Shown here in pieces: positions 43,101-53,636 of a stretch of 64,000 nt of DNA (the stretch's first letter is position 1; every line of letters begins with the position of its first letter). Below the pieces are notes generated by a model. The model made no database searches. It saw only the letters and a program-made list of their open reading frames with translations, and was not told where the DNA came from. The position numbers and the translations under genes were made by a program. Location: positions 27,386,288 through 27,450,287 of the forward strand of contig NC_092676.1 in NCBI RefSeq assembly GCF_964355755.1, in the 5' to 3' direction. Source of the stretch: Antedon mediterranea (taxonomy: Eukaryota; Echinodermata; Crinoidea; Comatulida; Antedonidae).

Positions 43101-46100
43101 AACTTAAAACTGTTACTGTAGATGCGAAAGGTACTATCTCATCGTTAAAATATAACTTTAACCATAACTTAAAACTGTTACTGTAGATGCGAAAGGTACT
43201 ATCTCATCGTTAAAATATAACTTTAACCATAACTTAAAACTGTTACTGTAGATGCGAAAGGTACTATCTCATCGTTAAAATATAACTTTAACCATAACTT
43301 AAAACTGTTACTGTAGATGCGAAAGGTACTATCTCATCGTTAAAATATAACTTTAACCATAACTTAAAACTGTTACTGTAGATGCGAAAGGTACTATCTC
43401 ATCGTTAAAATATAACTTTAACCATAACTTAAAACTGTTACTGTAGATGCGAAAGGTACTATCTCATCGTTAAAATATAACTTTAACCATAACTTAAAAC
43501 TGTTACTGTAGATGCGAAAGGTACTATCTCATCGTTAAAATATAACTTTAACCATAACTTAAAACTGTTACTGTAGATGCGAAAGGTACTATCTCATCGT
43601 TAAAATATAACTTTAACCATAACTTAAAACTGTTACTGTAGATGCGAAAGGTACACTGCAGCTGCGTTAGAGCAGTGGTAGGTGCGGAGTCTTTTTAAAA
43701 ACTATTATTCAACTATTAGCCAATTTTTTTTTTATTTGTTTACTAACGCAATGAAAAACAACGAGTGGTTAACCAACGTAGGACCATAGCCCCGGTCGCG
43801 CCCGGTCGTGAATTTATAGAATATTGTCTGTTAAGCTATAGTGTTATATACAGAATGGAAATAATGTTAAACTCTGTCTAAACTATATAAAACTAGTTTG
43901 ACAAAAAAGGTGTGATTTGCCCAAATATGGTAGTGATATAAATAAATATGGTAGTGATATGACATACTAAACTATAAAACTAGTTTGACAAAAAAAGTGT
44001 GATTTGCCCAAATATGTTAGTGATATTGTCACGAACTCCTCTCACGTATGTTTCCGAGCGGTTGAAAATACTTTAGGAACTCCCTTGTGACATAAAAGTA
44101 TACACACAAAATCCACAAAGTTGTAAAATAACTCAAAAACAAAGCTTTAATTTCAATCAACTTCAACTTTCAACAATCCAGTAAGCACTTTAAACAACAG
44201 TTTCACAATAACTTTACAATATAATATCCAACCTCTAATCCAACAACCTTCTTCAAAATAAATGCTTCAATCAAAATCCTTCTCATTATTACATGATTAC
44301 AGTTTCTATTAATAGCACTTCTGGAATGTTCTTGATTGTTCTTATTAATTATACATGGTTTATTAAATCAAAACATCTTATTCTAGAATGTTCATGTAAA
44401 TACTATGTTACTCTATATGTTAGGGAATGGTAATTTATTACACTCCCCCCTCTTTCTGAGCTCAAAACTCTTTCTTGGAGTTTTGAGGGGCAAGTATACA
44501 CGGACGTGGCAAAATTTAACCCACTCCTAGTCTATAAAACTTAATTACACCATAATAACATAGAACATAATTATTAATAATTACTAATAATGAACCAACA
44601 ATATTCATGTAAATTTGTCGGAATGGTTCACTAACAATTACTGACATAGGAATCATCGGGCCCTTAAATTTAGTTTTATACTTTGAAGTTTTCTGACAAT
44701 TTTCACAAGTGTTACAATATTCGGTCACATCCTTTCTAATACCAGGCCAAAAGAATCTCTGCTTTATCCTATCTAATGTCTTTTTCCTACCTAAATGACC
44801 TGCCAAAGGAATATCATGTGAGACTTTCAATACACTATTACGGCAAGGGTATGGAACTACTAATTGCTCTATTGGTTCTGTCTGGTGTTTAGTGAAAACC
44901 TGCCTAAATAAAATTCCATCCTTACAGACTATCTTTATAGTGTCATCATCCTTCTGTACTAACATCTGTTCTCGAAGTGAAATTAAAGTTCTATCCTTAA
45001 CCTGATAATCCTTAATTTTATCTCTGCCAATATCTAAAATGTCTAATTCACTATCTTGGCTAGATTGAGCTTCCTTTGTTTTTGCAAACTCTTTCCTAAC
45101 TTTTCGTTTCTCACTTCTGGTTTTATGAACTTTTTCCTTGGGAGGGTTGTTACTGAGTAGTTGGCCATCTAAATGTCCAAATTCTTCTTGAAAATTAACC
45201 ACATCATCTAACTGATGTGAAATAACCCCAGAAGCTTTTTCCGACTTTAATTCGTTTTCCTCTCTTAGTTTTTCTTTTCTAGCATGATCTCTAGTGGCAA
45301 CAAAACTATGCCTATCATGATTCTTATCCCTCTTTCCTAATAAGTCTCCAAATTTAGGAAAGTCCCTACCAAGAATTACATCTCTTGGTAAATCGCTGCA
45401 AACGCCAACCAACAAATTATGGTCTTCGTTATTAACCTTAATATTGACGAATGCAGTAGGATAGGCTTGGACATGGTCATGGACGCACCTGCATGTAATT
45501 TTAGCTTGCTCCGCGCGATTAATTTTCTTAGCCGCTACTAAATCAGAATGAACAAGTGTCATATCACATCCAGAGTCTATCAAAATTTCACAATCACATC
45601 CTTCAACTAGGCCTCTACAAATGTAAGGTGTACATGGTTTTGAAACAGTATCTGTCTTTGTCGACAAAAAGCCATCCTTACTTCGACAAAATCGTTCTAT
45701 GTGGCCTACTTTTTTGCACCGTCTACAAACGAGAGGTTGTCTAGCGTCAGATTGTGATTTATGAAAGTTATCAGGGGGATTATTATTACCCTTACTGTCA
45801 ACTTCAGGAGTGCCTTTCACTGTTTTCTCCTGGTTGTTTCTATTTTCGTGTTTTCTATTTTGAAACTTTTTCTCAAAATCGATACCTTTTCTAGCTTGAA
45901 AATAATTATCTGCTAATTCCGCAGCATTTAATCCCGAATCTGGTTTATGTTCTTTAACCCAAATTTGTACCCCTGTGGGCATAATATCTATCAATTGCTC
46001 TAAAATAACAATTTCAGCTAAATCATCTTTGCTTTTATCAGCAGGCCTAGCCCACTTAGTAAATAAATCTTTTAACCTAACATACATTTCTCTATAACTT

Positions 46101-49100
46101 TCTTCACTTTTCTTTTTAATTGACCTAAACCTTTGCCTATATGTCTCTTCAGTTATGTCATACCTTTGTAATATTGCTTTCTTCACTATGTCGTACTGGT
46201 TACTTTCTGTCACTGGTAGTGATGCATAGGCTGCTCTTGCTTTGCCTGTCAAATGAGGTATTAGTTTTACTACCCAGTGTTCTTTTCGCCACTCATAGGT
46301 GTTAGCAATACGTTCAAACGTAGTGAGATAATTTTCAATATCATCACTATCAGAAAGCTTTGCAATCTGAACTTCCTTCAATCTCATTATGTCTTTTAAT
46401 CGTTTCTCCTCACTGTCCTTTTGCTTGTCCATTAACGCCATTACTAATGCTTGCTGTTTCTCCATATCTTCCCTACGTAAACGTTCTTGTCTTTCCATAT
46501 CTTCTTTGCGTAAACGTTCTTGTTTCTCTATATCTTCCTTGCGTAAACGTTCTTGTTTCTCTATATCTTCCCGACGTCTTTCATTATCTTCTTGACGTGA
46601 ACGTTCTTGTTGTTTCATCATCTGCTGCATCATAATATTCTGCTGTTGCATTTGCTGCTGCATCAACAACAAAAAGTCTTTTGAAAATGAGTCAGCCCCT
46701 GTAGGGTTATGTCCACTGGTTGGTCCAGACTCTTCTGCCTGTTGTTCAGGTTGAATTGATTGAACTGATTCTACATCCGAATCAGTTTCATCGCCGCCGC
46801 TGTATTCTCTACCGGATCTTGTTGTTGATTGTTTATCAGCCATTTTTTAAATCTGGATGAGGGTCTTGTTACTAGTTAATCGTAGTTACCGAGACGTTCA
46901 CAAGTCTACTGTTCCAAATAAATAATGTACTGTTCTTAAAACAATGTTTGTGTACTTACGATTAAACAAAACGTAGCACCACGGCTTCCGTAAAATATCT
47001 CAGTATCGTAAGTACCACTTCCTCAAAATATCAATAAAAGTACAGTTGATCCTAAACAGCCACCAATCTATGGCAAAATACAGTAGATCAAACTGCTACC
47101 ACAAAATATCACAACAGTACTGTAGATAAATACACAGTTAAGTCGAACAGTAGATCGAAATAACCGCTGCCACCAAATTATGTCACGAACTCCTCTCACG
47201 TATGTTTCCGAGCGGTTGAAAATACTTTAGGAACTCCCTTGTGACATAAAAGTATACACACAAAATCCACAAAGTTGTAAAATAACTCAAAAACAAAGCT
47301 TTAATTTCAATCAACTTCAACTTTCAACAATCCAGTAAGCACTTTAAACAACAGTTTCACAATAACTTTACAATATAATATCCAACCTCTAATCCAACAA
47401 CCTTCTTCAAAATAAATGCTTCAATCAAAATCCTTCTCATTATTACATGATTACAGTTTCTATTAATAGCACTTCTGGAATGTTCTTGATTGTTCTTATT
47501 AATTATACATGGTTTATTAAATCAAAACATCTTATTCTAGAATGTTCATGTAAATACTATGTTACTCTATATGTTAGGGAATGGTAATTTATTACAGATA
47601 TAAATAAATATGGTAGTGATATGACATCATTATTGATCCGAATTTTTTAATAAAAACTTTGTTCCTAGTTGAACCTGTCTTGAGAGAGCTTGTTTGAGTT
47701 TCTCCAGATACAAGGCATTAACTATTAATTTAATTCATATTTTGAATTTTGCTTTTTGTAAATAAATAAATGAATGAATATGGGAACATAAAATGATGTT
47801 TTCACATAAAGTTTGATATTGTGGACAGAGCTGAAGTCTCGGGGAGAAAAACATGCAATTTGAATATACATCATTTTAGCTACAACATTGAGGCGATCGT
47901 TAATTTTTGTTGCGTTATATGCATACATTTACACATTTTATGATTTTAATTTCCTTTATACAACTCCCTGGTACAGTTAATAGGTCAATTTGAATCACGA
48001 ACCCCTTGATTGACAAAAGTAAATCAAAGCAAGGAAACTATTGCTATACGGCTTGTTTTCATTAAGCGGATATCAGGCAAGAGCTTCACTCTTCCCTGGC
48101 GGATATTATGTTGTTTTTTTTTCAAAGAATATTTTGTAATGAGCTAATGGATAGGAAACAGCCTTACACACGATCTTGCAATAGTTGTCTTTAGTCTATT
48201 ATTCTATAGTGTTATTATAGTGTTATCATCATCTTATAGAGCCACAGTAATTAGTTCTGTCAAAAAATCTTTAAGTGATAAACACAATATTTCGGTATAT
48301 CTTTATTAAACAAAAAAGTCAATGACACAAACAGCCGATGGCTGAAACCGTAGTCGTACATTATAAAATAAATATACAATCATAATAAAAACATCAAAAT
48401 AACATTACAAAACATAAACTTCGTTTAACAGTCTAGCTATAGTAGGAACAGGTGATTTCTTAAATCGCTCAGTTCTGCCAAACGGAATACGAAGGAGGGG
48501 GCGAGACCGAAGGCGGACACCAAGTTCGCGACAATGAGGGAGCAGTCCCTAGTATTATTCGAAGAGCTCGTTTCTGGATTCTCTCAATCGCACGAGACTT
48601 CTCCCCAGTTAGGTAACCATGCCACACAGGACAAGCATATTCTAACAAAGGTCTAATATAAGCTAAGTAAACATTAATAAGGTCATTCATTGGTGCATTG
48701 GCCTTTTTTTAGAATGCATAATGTGAACAATTTTCTCGAAGCCCTACGTACGATATCATTAACATGAAGATTCCATCTTAAGTTATATCACTACCATATT
48801 TGGGCACATCACACTTTGTGAAAATTTTTTTTAATCGAAATGCTAAAAAAATAATGCAAAAATAAGCTATTCTAAGCAGTTTGAGGTATTCAACTCGATA
48901 AATTAAAAAGGTTTTCTTGTAGTTTAATCTTGTTTCAAGAATAATAGAACTAAGCAATTGAACACAACCATGGGTTTAATACAATGCTGAACAACAAACC
49001 TAATTAGAGTAGAATCAGTTTTTATATTAAAAAAAGAAACGAGTGCATAATAATAGATGTAGGATCATAATAAAAAGGTAATTATACTATTCGTTTAATA

Positions 49101-52100
49101 CATTGTCATGATTAAACTAATAAAAACAGTGTTAGGCAATAATAGTCGTTTTTTAACAAGAGATAGTACAGTGTCATTTTACACAGAATCGATTATTATT
49201 ATATTCACTGTACTCTTCTACATTATCCAACTTTATATTGTGACAAAAAAATGTGATGTGCCCATATATGGACAGGATGACGTCACATCACTACCATATT
49301 TGGGCATATCACTACCATATTTGGGCATATCACTACCATATTTGGGCATATCACTACCATATTTGGGCATATCACTACCATATTTGGGCATATTACACTT
49401 TTTTTGGTCAAGATTATATAGTTTGATAGTGTAGATAGAGCTTTAGTAATATCCGAACCAAATGTATTCCTTTGTGAATAGAAGACCAGTCAATATTGCA
49501 GACGCATTTGCATGTGGAAATTGAGTATACATTTTAAAATAAATTTAAATTAATAAATTACTTTAAAACGCTGCTTTGCTTTGTTGATAATTACATATGA
49601 ATATTGGAGGAACTCCATACATAGTTTTAAGAACAGAATTCATGACAGTTGCAATAGTTTGATTCAAACCATCGTACTTCCACAATCCAACCTACATCGG
49701 CGTTGGTGCAAATTTGTATTTAGGATATTGTAGGTTGGTTTTGCGGAAGTTGCTTATCTTGTTAATTTTTTAATGAAATTGTTTTCCTTTTTTGTTTTTT
49801 TTTAATGATTTGTATATGGATGTACTATCCGAAATAAAGAAAATAAATGAATGAATGAATACGGTATATTATATTGATTCTTGTAATGTTCTTGTTTGTA
49901 TATTTAAAAAAATAAATAAATGAACTTTATTCAATCAATCGTCCTTTTTTTTATAATGGTAACCATAATGAGGTATGATATTACAGTAGATTTTTACACA
50001 AAACAATATAAATATTAGGAATATTAGGAAAATATTAAATGAAAAATTGTTTTGACTTTGATAGAACGACAAATTAAATAAATAACAAGCCTGCATATGA
50101 ATATATTGATGGGTGATCTGAAAAAATTAATTGGGTTGCGTGAATGAATAATGCTCGCTATATATCATATTCGAAATTAAACGCACATTATTCGAATAAT
50201 TAGTGGTTATAATGTGATTATAATGTAAGCCTACCTGAGTAACCACTTAAAGTAGAGCCATCCACCCACACATACGTGCCCTCTGTGGCTATGTCACTTA
50301 GACCAATCCACATCTTGTTAGAGTCTACAGATAATCTAATCGCATCGATAGCAGACTGTTCTTGTGCAGAATCGATGATGAGCAAGTGTTGTCCACTTGC
50401 CTGGCACGACGAATTGTGTGATTCCCAATTCATATAGTTCAGGTTTGTGTAGTAGCAGCTATCGTTGTAACTGTATGTACAATCTGTTATATTTTACGAA
50501 TACCATAATTAAGACCAATTAATGATAAAATAGTGATTTCGGCTTCGCCAAGAAGGCAAACATCACAATAATATGACTGGACATTTAGCTCACGTGAGTA
50601 GCAACAACATCCTGCAGTGTTAGTGCTAAGATTCCATTTTCGTTAATAATAATATTAAATTTACACGTTTACATTTAAACTACGACGCTCAAAGGAGAAA
50701 CAGAAGTACAGACTTACCCAACTTAAATTCGCGATCTCAAATCTTGGTAAACGCATGGACTAGCGTAATTACCAAATAAGCCAATTGCAAATCATATTTT
50801 TTTATTATTTTATAATGGTTTAAAAAAAAAACCCAAAATATATATTTCATTACAATTTGTATTATGGAGAAAGGAACACATTACCAATGACATGTCACTG
50901 GAAGTGGATATCTTCCTACTCACCTATTCCACACAATGCTTGAAGTGGTGTCGTACATTCGGTAGTGTTTAACCCCTGATTACTTATATACAAGCAGTCA
51001 CTTGAACCTAAAGAAATACACCATCGGTTAGTTGATAATTCATTTAAAGATTAGGTCTACTTTTTAAAAATGCTAAAATATCTGTATTACCTTCATTACC
51101 AATCCAGAGTTTGTCGTCATCTTCTAGACGGCTTTTAAAATAGTCAATTTGCGACGTGTCATTGGTGACGTTCGGTAAGTTCCCGTTTATACTACCACAT
51201 GAGAATTCCTGGCTGGTCCAAGTCTTTGGTTCGGACAAGAGTAGATAACACGTTGTATTCCAGACAAAATAGCAATCTGAAATAGGAAGTAGGCCTGTTT
51301 GTGAGTAATTGGACATGGCCTACGTAGTTGTTCAATCATCATAAACAATAATTGTTATTCATATCATCATAAGATGGAGAGGATGAGAAAGTCTTTCGTT
51401 TCTTTGATTGTGCATTGTAGGATATATATTAACTGAAGTAATATATGATGTTGTCGTTATCGAGGATATGGGCCTCTGAGTGGAAGCATAAAAAGGCATT
51501 GTTTTCGGAGGCACATTTAAACGGTTTTTGATACACGCGCGTAACTTTTTGGCGGTAATGCCTACACTTACTTCGTTCACACATAGCTTGCAATGACGCA
51601 TGGCATGGCAGATCGTTCCAGTTTGTATCTGACGAGTATGCGTACATCTCGATACAATTTTCTCCACTACCACCCCATATCCATCCATTGTCGGGTTGAG
51701 CATCAGCGAAATCTAAAATTGTAAAAACAAACCCAAACAATGTTAGCCTCTCGTAAAGTTAGGTGTATCTTGTTGGTCAAATTACTTGCGCTGCACGTCT
51801 GTTCTTACGTTATGTTCAGTGGGAGCCAAGTTGCAGGGCTCTGAGATTCGGTCGGTTGTACGTGCCACTCGATGCACGTAAGGACCTACGCGCAATTTAC
51901 GTGACAAATTGGATGAACTGTTTTTTAATTAGTCAACTTACGTTGCGCTTACGTTTAGCTTTTTACAGATGTTCATTAACTTACCACTATACGTTGGACT
52001 CGTCATGTTGTTTGACCATAAGAAATCTCCTTCGTTAATCTGGTCGTTAAGCCCAATCCAGATGTTAGATGTACTAACGCTAAAATGCGTATTGATTGCG

Positions 52101-53605
52101 CCTACGATGATATCGCGTTCTTCTTCTGAGTTGACCTCTAACATATGTCTTTCTTCAATAATTCTGCATTCGTCGTACTGATCTTCCCATGGTAATGATC
52201 TCTGTACGACTGTATAACAACGCCCAAGACGTTTAAAATCACACTCTGGAAAGAAAACCGGAGTTTGGCCACCATTATGAACCAAATTGGCGGATTTGTT
52301 TGACGGTGACACTTCGTGAGTAAACAACCACGCGTAGAAAACACCCTTTATGTACGCGCCCTCTCTCACATTGTTTTCCCTTTCAGTAAATTAATATTTG
52401 ATATTAACATCACGTCCCTCGTAACAGAGAACAATAAGGTAATCTTCGTAAATAGTGATGACAATTTCAAATAAGAGAGAGAGAGAGAGAGACATTATAC
52501 ATGACCGGACCTCACTATGACGGATTTGCATATTGTTCAAAGTTTGCAGGCGCTAAAATAATTATATGGAATAACTTCCAACTGAAATTATTAAATATTA
52601 CCCAACAATATCGCTTCATTCAAAGCTAGATATCGATCTCATTTTTCTTCACAAAAATAAAAATTTTTCGCCCCCCTGATTTTTTGTATTTAAGACAGGA
52701 ACACAATGCAAAACAGGTTTTCTTTTACCTGATTGTGTAATCGATCCTTTATAAAGATGTTTAAAAAATGAATGTTTTTTAAACTCTAACCTGCCATCCT
52801 GGAGTCGATTCTCGGTCGACCTAAGCCGTACTATTATTATATTTCTACAAATTGTCTAGTACAATTTAGAAGACAAATTCCATTATAGGTCCAGGCCTCG
52901 TCACGTGTCCCAGCCAGCCGCTAAAGCTTGGTTCCCACTTGGACGCAACGCAACTACGTAACGCAACGTTAGTGATTTGACCAATCTCAATCGGTGGATT
53001 GTTCCAACAGTCGCTTGTCATTGGTCAACTCGGTTGCTTTGCGTCGACGTCCTTGCATCCTTGTGGGAACCCAGCTTTAATTTAGATAACCTTCATAGTA
53101 CAGACAGTACACGAGTGACTAAATCCCCCCCCCCCACCCCACCACCCATAATGAAAATACAATACAAATAACGCTCAGATATTAGAGCTGTTGATGAAAA
53201 AGTAAACTATACCGGTACTTGGCTAAACGTGGAATTGCCTTTTAAGAGTTATCTTAACGCACAAGATGTTTTCATTTCTTGTTCATTGTTTTGATTGACA
53301 GGAAAATGAAATTGGTTTAATATTTTAAAATGTACAATCCGTTTGAGTGGCTTTGTATGTTGTAACGATTGTCTTGGTTTAGTGTTGTGTTTATATATGT
53401 TCTATGAACGCATTTACAAGTAGAAAGGACAACACATCAGTGACCTTGTTTTCTTGTATATCACACAATATCATCTCATCTCATCTCATTATTTAATTTG
53501 TTAGGTGGATATCTTTGTTGTTTTTGTTTGTTGCTTTTTATTTTAATTTTTTATTTGATTATGTTTTTCCTTTGTAATGTATTATATGATGAAATAAAAA
53601 ATAAT

Positions 53606-53636
<31 letters not shown>

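Larger units (their letters stand above)
44027..47596 (-). mobile_element. Recent internally deleted Ty3/gypsy (Gmr1-like) LTR element
   Basis: Two 416-bp LTRs that look identical, a GATAT target duplication (44022-44026 and 47597-47601), a purine tract, and a single gag-protease-integrase-start frame. Total 3.57 kb, far below the several kb of a full element. Reverse transcriptase, RNase H and the integrase core are missing, so mobility would require proteins supplied by another copy. Placing integrase right after protease is the domain order known for the deuterostome Gmr1 clade. Confidence 0.9.
43868..47830. mobile_element. MITE family A copy interrupted by the LTR element
   Basis: The left part, 43868-44026, has 'ctctgtctaaactata', 'aaactagtttgaca' and 'tggtagtgatat'; after the LTR insertion the family resumes at 47597 ('gatataaataaatatggtag') and a terminus-like 'cataaagtttgatattgtgg' lies near 47806. 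The MITE region was therefore present before the LTR element arrived. Internal duplication makes exact limits uncertain. Confidence 0.6.

Noticed and set aside
42870-43653. CRISPR-like regular array
   Set aside because: The 65-bp units abut with no variable spacers, and the context is eukaryotic.
46360-46635. Plus frames with repeated Ser/Arg/Val-rich text
   Set aside because: Antisense to the repeated coiled coil in the LTR element's Gag.
49108-49434. Plus frame with five SLPYLGI repeats
   Set aside because: Translation of the expanded internal repeat of a MITE family A copy.
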